A stretch of DNA of 38,465 nt from Prevotella sp. GTDB taxonomy: Bacteria; Bacteroidota; Bacteroidia; Bacteroidales; Bacteroidaceae. The position numbers and the translations under genes are program-made. Of this stretch, positions 8,354 to 17,144 are shown piece by piece (positions within the stretch are counted from its first letter, which is position 1; each line of letters opens with the position of its first letter). The stretch spans positions 1-38,465 of the forward strand of contig JAFUAK010000219.1 of NCBI GenBank assembly GCA_017460765.1. Direction: 5' to 3'. Below the pieces are notes generated by a model. The model was given only the letters and a program-made list of their open reading frames with translations, was not told the origin of the DNA and did no database searches.

Positions 8354-9027
8354 CAACGGCAAAGAAACCACTGATCACCAAGGGCAGACTGGCGACACTG
8401 ATAGTAGTCGCCATTCTCCTTATAGACCAGACTATCAAGATCTGGGTGAAGACGTCTATGACGCTCCATGAGAGCATCCATGTGTTCGATTGGTTTTATA
8501 TTACGTTTATAGAGAATATGGGCATGGCCTTTGGCATGCAGTTGGGGAGCAAGATTGTTCTGTCGTTGTTCCGTATTGTTGCAATTGCATTCCTCTGCTA
8601 CTATATCTGGCTGGAAGTGAAACGCAGAGCCCGCACAGGCTATATTGTTTGTCTAGCAATGGTGCTGGCTGGGGCTGCAGGCAATCTGATTGACTGTCTC
8701 TTCTATGGGTTAGTGTTCAATGAATCATCACCTTGGTATGTTTCCTATTTCGTACCTTTTGGAACTGGTTATGCACCTTTTCTGATGGGGAAGGTGGTGG
8801 ATATGTTCTATTTCCCCCTGATAGAGACGGACTGGCCTCAGTGGATGCCCTTTGTGGGTGGTGAGCATTTCGTTTTCTTCAGTCCTGTATTCAATTTTGC
8901 TGATGCGAGTATTAGCGTGAGTGTCGTGCTGCTCCTGTTGTTCTATCGCGAGGAGATAAGTCGTATATCTCTCAGTAGGTCTATTCAGAAGCCAGAGAAG
9001 AATCAATTGGAGGAGGAAGAACCATGA
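8350..9027 (+). CDS. lspA: Lipoprotein signal peptidase II
   Basis: Inner-membrane aspartic protease that removes signal peptides from prolipoproteins after lipidation. The 225-residue product has four hydrophobic segments. The catalytic aspartates are D151 in GKVVDMF and D185 in FNFADASIS; GNLID (111-115) is also conserved. Between GNLID and VVDMF is an insertion of about 25-30 residues, making the protein longer than the usual 160-170; Bacteroidetes LspA proteins typically carry it. The start is GTG at 8350, overlapping the DksA-like stop; no ATG fits before the first membrane segment. The downstream gene, starting in an ATGA overlap at 9024, encodes a lipoprotein that is itself a predicted substrate. 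Confidence 0.95.
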   Translation: MTTAKKPLITKGRLATLIVVAILLIDQTIKIWVKTSMTLHESIHVFDWFYITFIENMGMAFGMQLGSKIVLSLFRIVAIAFLCYYIWLEVKRRARTGYIVCLAMVLAGAAGNLIDCLFYGLVFNESSPWYVSYFVPFGTGYAPFLMGKVVDMFYFPLIETDWPQWMPFVGGEHFVFFSPVFNFADASISVSVVLLLLFYREEISRISLSRSIQKPEKNQLEEEEP

Positions 9028-9935
9028 AGATGCGGGGCGTACAACAGATGATGATTCTGGCTGTTGGACTGCTGCTCTTTTCAGCCTGCAGGCCGAAGGT
9101 GCCAAAGGAGTATATTCAGCCTGATGAGATGGAGGATTTGTTGTACGACTATTATGTGGCCCAAGGATTGGCTTATGAGTCAGGCTCTTCGGGAAGTCCA
9201 GACTACCAGCGTCAGTACAATATGGATATGGTTTTGAAGAAGTATGACCGGACAAGGGCAGACTTGGATTCCTCACTGACTTATTACTATATCCATACTG
9301 AGGATATCTACAAGATTTACGAGAATGTTCAGAAGCGCCTTAGTGACAAGGCCGTAGAACTGGGTGCATCCAGTCAGGAGGTGGAGCGTTATACCTCACA
9401 GTCATTGACAGGTGACACGACTGAAGTGTGGGAAGGCTTGCGTCAGATGGTGATATTACCTCAGCCACCCTATAATGTTGTTCAGTTCAGTCAAAAGGCT
9501 GATACGTCTTACCATCAGGGCGATAGTTTCCTGTTGACTTTTGGGAGCAACTTCTTGGTTCAAAGCGGTTCGAAGAATGCTTCACTGGTGATGTCGGTTC
9601 GTTATGAGAATGACAGTATTGTTACCCAGAGCACAACAGTTTCTCAGAGAGGTACGACCACTCTGCGGATTCCTACCTGTGACTTAAAGGCGAAGGAACT
9701 GAAAGGCTTTGTATATATGACTAAGCGCCAAGGCTCTGATAATGAGAATGACATGTGTGTCTTGCTGCTGGATCATATCCAACTTGTGAGGTTTCACCAT
9801 AAGTTGGATGACAAAGGATCAGCACCTGTGCAAGTTGTTGCGGATACACTGAAGAACGATACATTGAAGAATGATTCTATAAAACCTCACAGGCATAGGC
9901 TTGGTGAGCGTCCAATAACTAAAAAAACAAATTGA
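9024..9935 (+). CDS. DUF4296-type lipoprotein
   Basis: Predicted lipoprotein of 303 residues. A signal peptide ends in the lipobox LLFSAC (C23). The following segment (P-K-V-P-K-E-Y-I-Q-P-D-E-M-E-D-L-L-Y-D-Y-Y) matches the DUF4296 domain, a Bacteroidetes family of unknown function with a helical N-terminal part. From about 145 the protein is richer in beta strands. The C-terminal tail (about 272-303) is polar, with a repeated DTLKND motif and a basic end, and is probably disordered. It overlaps lspA by four bases and lies two bases before the permease ATG, so co-translation is likely. No enzymatic motif is seen. Confidence 0.85.
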   Translation: MKMRGVQQMMILAVGLLLFSACRPKVPKEYIQPDEMEDLLYDYYVAQGLAYESGSSGSPDYQRQYNMDMVLKKYDRTRADLDSSLTYYYIHTEDIYKIYENVQKRLSDKAVELGASSQEVERYTSQSLTGDTTEVWEGLRQMVILPQPPYNVVQFSQKADTSYHQGDSFLLTFGSNFLVQSGSKNASLVMSVRYENDSIVTQSTTVSQRGTTTLRIPTCDLKAKELKGFVYMTKRQGSDNENDMCVLLLDHIQLVRFHHKLDDKGSAPVQVVADTLKNDTLKNDSIKPHRHRLGERPITKKTN

Positions 9936-9937
9936 TT

Positions 9938-11248
9938 ATGAAGTTTCGTCTGTCTTTAATGAATTTCCTGGAGTTTGCCGTATGGGGTGCCTACTTGACA
10001 TGTATGGGAAACTATCTGGGTATTGCCGGGCTGGGGGATAAGATATCCTGGTTCTATGCCATCCAAGGCATTGTGAGTATATTTATGCCGACGCTGATGG
10101 GAATTGTGGCTGATAAATATATGCAGCCTCAGCGCGTCTTGGGCCTGTGCCATTTACTGGCTGGTGGCTTCATGTTAGGATGTTGGACGATGGGTGTGGA
10201 AGCCGGCTTCGGCAATGAGATTCAGAATAAGTCGGTCTTTATTGCGCTTTATACGTTGAGTGTTGCATTCTATATGCCGACTATTGCGCTGGCTAATACA
10301 ACGGCTTTCACTATTTTGAAGAAGAATGGACTTGATACTGTTAAGGACTTTCCGCCTATCCGTGTACTTGGCACTGTAGGATTCATAGTTACGATGTGGT
10401 TCGTGAACTGTGCCGTATGGGACGAGGGCAGTTTCTCGATGACACTGGCTGATAATGCGCACAAGTTCCAGTATACCTATATGCAGTTCTTTGTGTCAGG
10501 TGTCTTGAGTATAGTACTTTGCCTGTATTGTTTCTTCTGTCTGCCTATGTGCCAGATAGAGAAAAAGGACGGTAAGGTTTCATTGGTGGAGAGCCTGGGA
10601 TTGAACGCATTCAAATTGTTTAAGACCAGAAATATGGCTTTGTTCTTTATCTTCTCGGCCTTGCTGGGCATGTGTCTGCAGGTAACTAATGGCTTTGCGG
10701 GTCCATTTATCACAAGTTTCAAAGGGACCCCGGAGTTTGCAGATACTTTTGCCGCCAATAATGCGACGCTATTGACAAGCATCTCACAGATTAGTGAAGC
10801 ATTGTGTATTCTGATGATCCCCTTCTTCCTAAAGCGTTATGGTATCAAGGTTGTGATGTTGATGTCAATGTTCGCCTGGGTATTCCGTTTCGGCTTCTTT
10901 GGCATTGGCAATCCTGCAATGCCTGGCGTTATTATGTTTATCCTCTCCTGTATTGTCTATGGTGTTGCCTTCGACTTCTTTAATGTTTCGGGAGGTATCT
11001 TTGTGGATCAGGAGTGCGAGCCTTCTATCAAGGCATCAGCCCAGGGACTGTTCATGATGATGACCAATGGCATTGGTGCTACTGTAGGTACGTTGGCAGC
11101 AGGAGAGATAGTGAACCATTATTGTTCTTGGCAGGACGGATTCCTTCAGGGTGACTGGACTTCCTGTTGGTTTATCTTCTCTGCCTTCGCACTCGTCGTC
11201 GCCTTATCTTTTGCGTTGGTGTTCCATCCAGAGAAATCCAAAGGATGA
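9938..11248 (+). CDS. MFS nucleoside permease (NupG-like)
   Basis: Twelve-segment inner-membrane transporter of 436 residues. The start MKFRLSLMNFLEFAVWGAYL and the segment PTLMGIVADKYMQPQRVLGL are characteristic of the nucleoside:H+ symporter family of the major facilitator superfamily. The ATG at 9938 is preferred over an in-frame TTG six bases earlier, because MKFRLSLMNF is the conserved N-terminus. It should import nucleosides by proton symport, feeding salvage by enzymes such as the cytidine deaminase at 1233 (inference). It lies two bases after the DUF4296 gene and ten bases before rsmE. Substrate range cannot be read from sequence. Confidence 0.88.
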   Translation: MKFRLSLMNFLEFAVWGAYLTCMGNYLGIAGLGDKISWFYAIQGIVSIFMPTLMGIVADKYMQPQRVLGLCHLLAGGFMLGCWTMGVEAGFGNEIQNKSVFIALYTLSVAFYMPTIALANTTAFTILKKNGLDTVKDFPPIRVLGTVGFIVTMWFVNCAVWDEGSFSMTLADNAHKFQYTYMQFFVSGVLSIVLCLYCFFCLPMCQIEKKDGKVSLVESLGLNAFKLFKTRNMALFFIFSALLGMCLQVTNGFAGPFITSFKGTPEFADTFAANNATLLTSISQISEALCILMIPFFLKRYGIKVVMLMSMFAWVFRFGFFGIGNPAMPGVIMFILSCIVYGVAFDFFNVSGGIFVDQECEPSIKASAQGLFMMMTNGIGATVGTLAAGEIVNHYCSWQDGFLQGDWTSCWFIFSAFALVVALSFALVFHPEKSKG

Positions 11249-11258
11249 GTTGTAGGCC

Positions 11259-11978
11259 ATGAAGGAGAGCAGATATTTCTATGTGCCTGACGCTGCAAAG
11301 CAGAAGGAGTTGCCGTCTGACGAGGCCATGCATGCTACACGCGTGTTGCGGCTGAAGGAGGGGGACGAAATCTTCCTGATGGATGGTGATGGCTCTTATT
11401 TCAGGGCAATGATTACTATTGCAGCCACCCATCATTGCTATTATGAGATACTGGAGCATATGCCCCAGCAGCCTCAATGGGAAGGACATTTCCATATAGC
11501 CATTGCACCCACTAAGATGTTGGAGCGCATGGAGTGGTTGGTGGAGAAGGCAACTGAAGTCGGCGTGGATGAGTTCTCTTTTCTTAACTGTGCCTTTTCG
11601 GAGCGTAGGATTGTCAAGATATCGCGTCTAGAAAAAATTGCTGTTTCTGCCGTCAAACAGAGCCATAAGGCGTGGTTACCGAAACTTAACGATATGGAAG
11701 CCTTCAAGATGTTTGTCACTCGGCCAATATCTGGCAGAAAATATATTGCCCATTGCTATGAGGAAATTCCTCGTGTGAATCTCTTTGATGAACTGCAGAT
11801 GACTTCTGATGATAAGAATGTTACAGTAATGATCGGTCCAGAAGGTGATTTCTCAATTGAGGAGGTCAAACTGGCCTTGGAGAATGGCTATCTTTCTGTG
11901 GATCTGGGAAAGAGTCGTTTGCGGACGGAAACGGCAGGACTTGCCGCCCTTATGATGATGCAACTATCACAAAAATGA
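11259..11978 (+). CDS. rsmE: 16S rRNA m3U1498 methyltransferase
   Basis: Methylates N3 of U1498 in 16S rRNA of the 30S subunit using S-adenosylmethionine. The 239-residue length is normal. An N-terminal PUA-like domain (about 1-70) contains HATRVLRLKEGDEI. The SPOUT knot domain ends with the diagnostic MIGPEGDFSIEEV (about 187-199) and LGKSRLRTETAGLAAL, which form the trefoil knot and cofactor site. KMLERMEWLVEKATEVGV is the family's central motif. It lies ten bases after the permease gene within the long plus-strand run. Confidence 0.95.
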   Translation: MKESRYFYVPDAAKQKELPSDEAMHATRVLRLKEGDEIFLMDGDGSYFRAMITIAATHHCYYEILEHMPQQPQWEGHFHIAIAPTKMLERMEWLVEKATEVGVDEFSFLNCAFSERRIVKISRLEKIAVSAVKQSHKAWLPKLNDMEAFKMFVTRPISGRKYIAHCYEEIPRVNLFDELQMTSDDKNVTVMIGPEGDFSIEEVKLALENGYLSVDLGKSRLRTETAGLAALMMMQLSQK

Positions 11979-12000
11979 TAATCACTAATAAACATAGAAT

Positions 12001-13341
12001 ATGACTGATGAGAAAATTTTGGCTACTGTAAAGCCTGATGGTGAGTGCTGGCAGCCGGAAATTGAGAAAATGCCACGTGAGCAACTGGAGCAACTCCAAG
12101 TAAAGAAACTGAAGGATACAATCAGCGTTTGTCTCAAGTCTCCGTTCTATAAGAAACGACTTGGTGAACTGGGCATAACTGCAGATTCTATCAACACTCT
12201 CGAAGACCTGCGCAAAATTCCATTTACAACGAAGCAGGATTTGCGCGATAATTATCCCTATGGGCTTGTAGGCGCTAATCTGGATGATGCTGTGCGTATC
12301 CATTCTACCAGTGGTACAACGGGAAATCCCTGTGTCGTCGTTTATTCTGAACACGATATCTGCTCTTGGGCCAATATGATTGCCCGTAACCTCTATATGG
12401 TAGGCTGTCGTAAAAGCGACGTATTCCAGAACTCCAGTGGTTACGGTATGTTTACTGGTGGTCTGGGCTTCCAGTATGGTGCAGAGTGGCTTGGTGCAAT
12501 GACGGTTCCCGCCGCAGCCGGTAACTCCAAGCGCCAGATCAAGTTCATCAAGGACTTCGGCACGACCTGTTTACACGCTATTCCTTCCTATGCCATTCGT
12601 TTGGCAGAGGTCTTCAAGGAAGAGGGCGTTGATCCCGCTTCCACAAAACTTCGTACCCTTTGCATAGGTGCCGAGCCTCACACAGAAGAACAGCGTCGCC
12701 GCATTGAGCGAATGCTTGGAGTGAAAGCCTATAACTCATTTGGCATGACGGAAATGAATGGCCCAGGTGTGGCTTTCGAGTGTAAGTATCAGGAAGGTAT
12801 GCATCTTTGGGAGGACAACTATATCTTAGAAATTGTGGATCCAGATACGTTGGAGCCCGTTCCAGATGGTGAAATGGGTGAGATGGTGCTTACGACACTA
12901 GACCGTACGATGATGCCTATACTGAGGTATCGTACACGTGATCTGACTCGTATTATTGCCGAGCCTTGTAAGTGTGGACGCACCCATCGTCGTATTGATC
13001 GAATTAAGGGACGTACTGACGATATGTTTATCATCAAGGGTGTCAATGTGTTCCCGATGCAGGTGGAGAAGATTCTCGTGCAGTATCCAGGTCTGGGCAG
13101 TAACTATCTGATTACGTTGGAGACTATCGATGATAATGATGTGATGACCGTTGAGGTAGAACTGGAAGGACTGGAGACTGATATCTATCCCGAAATGCAG
13201 AAGATGATGAAAGATATCCAGCGTGCCCTAAAGGACGAGATATTGCTGACACCTCAGGTGAAACTCGTGAAGAAGGGTAGTCTGCCGCAAAGTGAAGGTA
13301 AGGCTGTTCGTGTGAAAGACCTTAGACCGAGCCGAGGATGA
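12001..13341 (+). CDS. paaK: Phenylacetate-CoA ligase family enzyme
   Basis: Member of the ANL adenylating superfamily, 446 residues. The P-loop-like motif HSTSGTTGNPCVVVY (about 101-115) binds ATP; SFGMTEMNGPG (about 247) and RTRDLTRII (about 312) are the A5 and A8 regions; KGRTDDMFIIKGVNVFP precedes the small C-terminal domain. The family activates phenylacetate or other aryl acids to CoA thioesters. No other phenylacetate pathway gene lies nearby. In gut Bacteroidetes such ligases are often paired with indolepyruvate oxidoreductase for aromatic amino acid catabolism, but that partner is not in this window, so the true substrate is uncertain. A 22-base gap separates it from rsmE; it overlaps the next gene by four bases (ATGA). 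Confidence 0.88.
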   Translation: MTDEKILATVKPDGECWQPEIEKMPREQLEQLQVKKLKDTISVCLKSPFYKKRLGELGITADSINTLEDLRKIPFTTKQDLRDNYPYGLVGANLDDAVRIHSTSGTTGNPCVVVYSEHDICSWANMIARNLYMVGCRKSDVFQNSSGYGMFTGGLGFQYGAEWLGAMTVPAAAGNSKRQIKFIKDFGTTCLHAIPSYAIRLAEVFKEEGVDPASTKLRTLCIGAEPHTEEQRRRIERMLGVKAYNSFGMTEMNGPGVAFECKYQEGMHLWEDNYILEIVDPDTLEPVPDGEMGEMVLTTLDRTMMPILRYRTRDLTRIIAEPCKCGRTHRRIDRIKGRTDDMFIIKGVNVFPMQVEKILVQYPGLGSNYLITLETIDDNDVMTVEVELEGLETDIYPEMQKMMKDIQRALKDEILLTPQVKLVKKGSLPQSEGKAVRVKDLRPSRG

Positions 13342-13835
13342 GAAAGTGGCTTCTGTGCTCGTTGTGGGTACTGATTGTAGGTGCCAGTCCTGCGCAAGAA
13401 CTGGCATTACGCGATGTGTTCCGTCAGATGCCAGACTCATTAATGCCTTCACTCTCACTCAACAACAGACTGGACTTTATCGACTTCTTAGATTCCAACA
13501 TGAAGGCTTCGGTGAGAAACCAGTTGGGGGGACTGAGTGAGATGACTGCCCTCATTGATGACAGTCTGTCTGTCAAGATGAGCGAGGCATTGCGGGTAGA
13601 TATGCTGTTGCTGACACTTGATGAGCCTGTGGATACCACTTTACAGGTCGTGGTGTTTGCAGAAACTTATCTAACGGATTCTCTTTATGGAGAGACATCC
13701 TTAAGGTTCTATACACCTGATTGGCAATTGATTACAAAAAACATTCCTTGGAATGAAATACAAAAAAAGCGCATTGACAACTTAATTTTGCAAAATATCC
13801 TTAAATGGAGCGATGATAAGTTGAATAAAAGTTAA
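13338..13835 (+). CDS. DUF3256-type exported protein
   Basis: Predicted periplasmic protein of 165 residues. A signal peptide (about 1-20) ends at GASPAQ. The mature part carries LRDVFRQMPDSLMPSLSLNNRLDFIDFLDSNMKA, which I recognise as the opening of the Bacteroidetes DUF3256 family. No lipobox and no catalytic motif. Function unknown. The ATG overlaps the paaK stop by four bases and no promoter box lies before it, so it should be the last gene of the ileS run. No terminator directly follows its stop; the first strong hairpin downstream is at 14011-14040. Confidence 0.82.
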   Translation: MRKWLLCSLWVLIVGASPAQELALRDVFRQMPDSLMPSLSLNNRLDFIDFLDSNMKASVRNQLGGLSEMTALIDDSLSVKMSEALRVDMLLLTLDEPVDTTLQVVVFAETYLTDSLYGETSLRFYTPDWQLITKNIPWNEIQKKRIDNLILQNILKWSDDKLNKS

Positions 13836-13885
13836 AACGAAGTTCTTTTGTGATAACATTTGTGTATAGTCAAGGGAATTATTTT

Positions 13886-13893
13886 TATCTTTG
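13886..13893 (+). promoter_or_regulatory. Promoter -7 box for the candidate small RNA
   Basis: TATCTTTG followed by C is an exact TAnnTTTG match about 50 bases after the DUF3256 stop. A TTTG at 13859-13862 could be the -33 element, but the spacing of 23 is longer than the usual 19-21. No plausible protein gene follows on this strand. Confidence 0.55.
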
Positions 13894-13899
13894 CAATGT

Positions 13900-14040
13900 G
13901 TTTTTCATGGTATTAGATTATTAAGGTTAATTATGAATCTTATTTATCGAGAGATAAGTATTATTCGAACTCCATGCGCAGTACAACATTTTGTAGTGCG
14001 AATGGTTCAAAAAAAGGGAGCCTGCGAAGGTTCCCTTTTT
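13900..14040 (+). ncRNA. Candidate structured small RNA with its own promoter and terminator
   Basis: About 140 bases run from the predicted start (about 7 bases past the TATCTTTG box) to a terminator. Three stem-loops follow one another. First, TTATC-GAGA-GATAA at 13944-13957. Second, a long interrupted stem at 13967-14008: GAAC/GTTC, CAT/ATG, CGCA/TGCG and TACAA/TTGTA around a CATT loop. Third, the terminator at 14011-14040. The only open frame (ATG at 13933) would run through the terminator hairpin and has no family resemblance. The unit lies between a plus-strand operon end and the convergent proS. It could instead be a structured 3' UTR of the ileS run. I do not recognise a known RNA family. 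Confidence 0.5.
14011..14040. terminator. Bidirectional rho-independent terminator (small RNA / proS)
   Basis: AAAAAGGGAGCC and GGTTCCCTTTTT pair over 12 positions with one G-T wobble, around the loop TGCGAA. The U-tract is TTTTT on the plus strand and TTTTTTT on the minus strand, so it can end both the plus-strand transcript and proS, whose stop is 32 bases away. Confidence 0.88.
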
Positions 14041-14071
14041 CCTTTTTCTCCAAAAATGACGGTGTGGCCAT

Positions 14072-15547
14072 TTAGTAACTCCTTGCAATGATGACTCTTG
14101 CCTTTGAGGGTTTACCGCTAACCATATCCACACCAGGAGTCTGTTCTACGCCGAAGGGTACGCAACGAATGGTGGCCTGCGTCTCTTCTTTAATCTGTGC
14201 CTCGGTTTCTGCAGTGCCATCCCAGTGACAGAGGAAGAAACCACCGTCCTTGATTTTCTCCTTGAACTCTTCGTAGTTGTCACACTCGTAGATGTGGGCA
14301 TCACGATAGGCTTTAGCCTTTTCGAAGATATTCTTCTGAATGTCTTCCAGTAACTGTTCTACGTAGGCTGTGATACCTTCCAACGGACGTGTCTCTTTCT
14401 CCAATGTGTCACGGCGCATCACCTCGATGGTGCCGTTCTCCAAATCACGGGCACCAAGTACGAGACGTACTGGTACACCCTTCAGTTCGTAGTCTGCAAA
14501 TTTGAAGCCAGGACGCTTGTTGTCTGCATCGTCGAACTTCACGCTGATACCCTTCTCACGCAGTTGGGCAATAATTGGCTGAACTTCGTTGTTCACTTGT
14601 TCCATCTGCTCAGGCTTGGTTGCGATGGGAATGATGACAACCTGTATCGGTGCGAGTTTCGGAGGCAGAACAAGACCATTATCATCGCTGTGGGTCATGA
14701 TGAGCGCACCGATGAGTCGGGTAGAAACGCCCCAAGAGGTGGCCCATACGTATTCGGGCTTGTTTTCCTTATTAAGATAGGTAACTTCGAAAGCCTTGGC
14801 GAAGTTCTGGCCGAGGAAGTGTGAGGTGCCGCTCTGCAGGGCCTTACCGTCCTGCATCATAGCCTCAATCGTATAGGTATCAAGAGCACCTGCGAAACGC
14901 TCAGTTTCGCTCTTAACGCCCTGAATCACGGGTACGGCCATCCATTCCTCGGCAAACTTGGCATAAACTTTCAGCATCTTCTGTGCTTCCTCTTCGGCTT
15001 CCTCACGGGTGGCATGGGCAGTGTGACCTTCCTGCCACAGGAATTCTGATGTACGAAGGAATGGACGGGTGCGCATCTCCCAGCGCATCACATTACACCA
15101 CTGGTTGCACAATATGGGTAGGTCGCGCCAAGATTGGATCCAGTTCTTATACGTATTCCAGATGATGGTCTCTGAAGTTGGACGGATGATCAACTCCTCT
15201 TCTAGTTTGGCTGCAGGATCAACCACCACACCGCCGTCCTGTGCCTTCAGACGGTAGTGGGTCACGACGGCAGCCTCCTTAGCGAACCCTTCAACGTGTT
15301 CAGCCTCACGGCTCAGGAATGACTTCGGAATCAACAAGGGGAAGTAGGCATTCTGTGCGCCAGTCTCCTTGAACATCTTATCCAGTTGCTGCTGCATCTT
15401 CTCCCATATAGCATAGCCATAAGGCTTGATGACCATACAGCCGCGTACGGCACTCTGTTCAGCGAGGTCGGCCTTTACCACCAGGTCGTTGTACCACTGA
15501 CTATAATTGTCAGCCCGTTTTGTTAAATCTTTTAATTCTTTTGCCAT
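14072..15547 (-). CDS. proS: Prolyl-tRNA synthetase, archaeal/eukaryote-like type
   Basis: Class II synthetase that charges tRNA-Pro. The 491-residue length and absence of the roughly 180-residue editing insertion identify the short archaeal-type ProS. Motif 2 is [25 protein letters not shown] (about 165-190) and motif 3 is [20 protein letters not shown] (about 275-295). The anticodon-binding domain follows, then a C-terminal zinc-binding-like domain with cysteines in [17 protein letters not shown] and IRCVPF. The ATG at 15547 is 30 bases from a TAATTTTG promoter box. It is transcribed alone and ends at the shared terminator at 14011-14040. Confidence 0.97.
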   Translation of the reverse strand: MAKELKDLTKRADNYSQWYNDLVVKADLAEQSAVRGCMVIKPYGYAIWEKMQQQLDKMFKETGAQNAYFPLLIPKSFLSREAEHVEGFAKEAAVVTHYRLKAQDGGVVVDPAAKLEEELIIRPTSETIIWNTYKNWIQSWRDLPILCNQWCNVMRWEMRTRPFLRTSEFLWQEGHTAHATREEAEEEAQKMLKVYAKFAEEWMAVPVIQGVKSETERFAGALDTYTIEAMMQDGKALQSGTSHFLGQNFAKAFEVTYLNKENKPEYVWATSWGVSTRLIGALIMTHSDDNGLVLPPKLAPIQVVIIPIATKPEQMEQVNNEVQPIIAQLREKGISVKFDDADNKRPGFKFADYELKGVPVRLVLGARDLENGTIEVMRRDTLEKETRPLEGITAYVEQLLEDIQKNIFEKAKAYRDAHIYECDNYEEFKEKIKDGGFFLCHWDGTAETEAQIKEETQATIRCVPFGVEQTPGVDMVSGKPSKARVIIARSY

Positions 15548-15577
15548 TGTTTTTTATCTATGTTTCCAATTTGCGTG

Positions 15578-15585
15578 CAAAATTA
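15578..15585 (-). promoter_or_regulatory. Promoter -7 box for proS
   Basis: The minus strand reads TAATTTTG then C, an exact TAnnTTTG match 31 bases upstream of the proS ATG. No clear -33 TTTG. Confidence 0.6.
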
Positions 15586-15629
15586 CATAAAAAATATGAA
15601 TTAGGTGTGTTTTATTATGAATTTATTGT

Positions 15630-15637
15630 TAACTTTG
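15630..15637 (+). promoter_or_regulatory. Promoter -7 box for the OmpA-like lipoprotein
   Basis: TAACTTTG followed by C is an exact -7 match 41 bases before the ATG at 15678. A TGTG at 15606-15609 lies at suitable spacing for a weak -33. The 130-base gap holds this and the divergent proS promoter. Confidence 0.65.
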
Positions 15638-15677
15638 CAGTCAAATTGAACGTTTAACGACAAAAATAGTAAGAATT

Positions 15678-16379
15678 ATGAAAAGTTTAAAGTCAATTGC
15701 CGTTGCTCTTTGCGCCGTATTGGTGCTGGCAGGATGTAATGTAAGTAACACAGCGAAGGGTACTGCTATCGGTGCTGGTGGTGGTGCTGCTCTTGGTGCT
15801 ATTGTTGGTGCTATTGCCGGTAACACGGCCATCGGTGCCGCCGTAGGCGGTGCTGTCGGTGCTGGTGCCGGGGCTATCATTGGTCACAAGATGGATAAGG
15901 CCAAGAAAGAGGCTGAGGCTATCCAGAATGCCCAGGTTGAGGAAGTGACAGATGCTAACGGTCTGGAGGCTGTTAAGATGACCTTCGACTCTGGTATTCT
16001 CTTTAAAACAGGTAAGAGTGACTTGACGGCTGCTTCAAAGAGTTCGCTCCAGCAGTTAGCCACTGTGTTGAAGAACAATGCTGATTGTGATGTAGCCATT
16101 CAGGGTTATACTGACAATCAGGGTTGGAAGAACAGTACAGCCGAACAGAGTGCACAGAAGAACCAGGCTCTGTCGCTCGACCGTGCAACATCTGTATCTT
16201 CTTATCTGCAGGCTTTGAGTGTTCCTGTTTCTCAGATCAAGAGTGTTGAGGGATTTGGTGAAGCAAATCCTGTAGCCTCAAATGCTACAAAGGAAGGACA
16301 GGCTCTGAACCGTCGTGTAGAAGTCTATATGTACGCTTCACAAAAGATGATTCAGGAGGCTCAGCAGGCTGCACAGTAA
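15678..16379 (+). CDS. OmpA-family outer-membrane lipoprotein with glycine zipper
   Basis: Predicted lipoprotein of 233 residues. A signal peptide ends in the lipobox VLAGC (C20). Residues about 27-68 form a glycine-zipper segment (repeats such as AIGAGGGAALGAIVG and AIGAAVGGAVGAG) resembling YiaD/Rick_17kDa proteins. From about 100 to 220 it has an OmpA-like peptidoglycan-binding domain: GILFKTGKSDLTAAS, IQGYTDNQG, and the closing NRRVEVYM. It probably anchors the outer membrane to peptidoglycan. It has its own promoter; a hairpin directly after the stop separates it from mtgA. Confidence 0.92.
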   Translation: MKSLKSIAVALCAVLVLAGCNVSNTAKGTAIGAGGGAALGAIVGAIAGNTAIGAAVGGAVGAGAGAIIGHKMDKAKKEAEAIQNAQVEEVTDANGLEAVKMTFDSGILFKTGKSDLTAASKSSLQQLATVLKNNADCDVAIQGYTDNQGWKNSTAEQSAQKNQALSLDRATSVSSYLQALSVPVSQIKSVEGFGEANPVASNATKEGQALNRRVEVYMYASQKMIQEAQQAAQ

Positions 16380-16385
16380 TGATCG

Positions 16386-16417
16386 AGTGGATAGTGGGCA
16401 ATTGTTCACTATCCACT
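16386..16417 (+). terminator. Hairpin terminator or attenuator between the OmpA-like gene and mtgA
   Basis: AGTGGATAGTG (16386-16396) pairs perfectly with CACTATCCACT (16407-16417) around a 10-base loop containing the palindrome CAATTG. It is followed by TTATTTCTT. It starts seven bases after the OmpA-like stop. The mtgA ATG is only 20 bases beyond it with no promoter box between, so mtgA may depend on read-through. Confidence 0.75.
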
Positions 16418-16436
16418 TATTTCTTCAATCCTTTCT

Positions 16437-17144
16437 ATGAAATACATTCGCCGATTCTTGCGTTTCACACTTGCGGCTTTCTTTGGATCCACAATCCTTG
16501 TTGTGGTGGCATTCCGTTTCTTGCCCGTCTATTTCACGCCACTGATGTTCATCCGTTGTTATCAGCAGGTGCAGGAAGGCAAGGATCTGAAGATGTCACA
16601 TCATTGGGTGCCTTTAGAAAAGATTTCATCAAATCTTCCTATGGCAGTAATGGCCAGTGAAGATGCCAATTTCTTGAAGCATCACGGATTCGACTATAAA
16701 GCCATAGAATCTGCAGCCAAACGCAATCGTGAACATCCGGAAAAACGTAAGTTGGGTGCATCCACTATTTCCCAGCAGACAGCCAAGAATGTGTTCTTAT
16801 GGCCTGGCCGTTCATGGGTTCGCAAGGGGTTTGAAGTCTATTTTACTGCCATGATAGAACTCTTCTGGTCCAAGCAGCGAATCATGGAGGTTTATCTGAA
16901 CTCAATTGAGATGGGAGATGGGATTTATGGAGCCGAAGCCGTTGCAGAGGAACACTTTGATACCGATGCCCTTAACTTGTCTAGAGCCCAGTGTGCCCTC
17001 ATTGCCGCTACACTTCCAAATCCCCGTAAGTTCTCTAGCAAACACCCTTCTGCCTACATGCTGAAGCGTCAAGTGCGTATTCTTCGTGAAATGAATTACG
17101 TCCCCAAGTTTCCTAAGGAGCATGAGGACGTTAGGAAAAAATGA
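16437..17144 (+). CDS. mtgA: Monofunctional peptidoglycan transglycosylase
   Basis: GT51 glycosyltransferase of 235 residues that polymerises lipid II into glycan strands at the periplasmic face of the inner membrane. One N-terminal membrane anchor lies at about 8-30. The catalytic domain has the GT51 motifs: [14 protein letters not shown] with catalytic E75, [23 protein letters not shown] (about 105-127), a second acidic residue near E141 in AMIELFW, and [15 protein letters not shown]. No transpeptidase domain follows, so it is the monofunctional class. It sits 20 bases after a terminator-like hairpin. Its stop TGA is the first arm of the palindrome that ends the convergent operon. Confidence 0.95.
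   Translation: MKYIRRFLRFTLAAFFGSTILVVVAFRFLPVYFTPLMFIRCYQQVQEGKDLKMSHHWVPLEKISSNLPMAVMASEDANFLKHHGFDYKAIESAAKRNREHPEKRKLGASTISQQTAKNVFLWPGRSWVRKGFEVYFTAMIELFWSKQRIMEVYLNSIEMGDGIYGAEAVAEEHFDTDALNLSRAQCALIAATLPNPRKFSSKHPSAYMLKRQVRILREMNYVPKFPKEHEDVRKK

Noticed and set aside
13933..14091. Short frame from the ATG at 13933 through the gap before proS
   Set aside because: It runs through the terminator hairpin, resembles no family, and is better explained by a structured RNA.
15646..15657. TTGAACGTTTAA, near-palindrome in the leader of the OmpA-like gene
   Set aside because: Only 12 bases with one mismatch in an AT-rich leader; expected by chance and no linked regulator.
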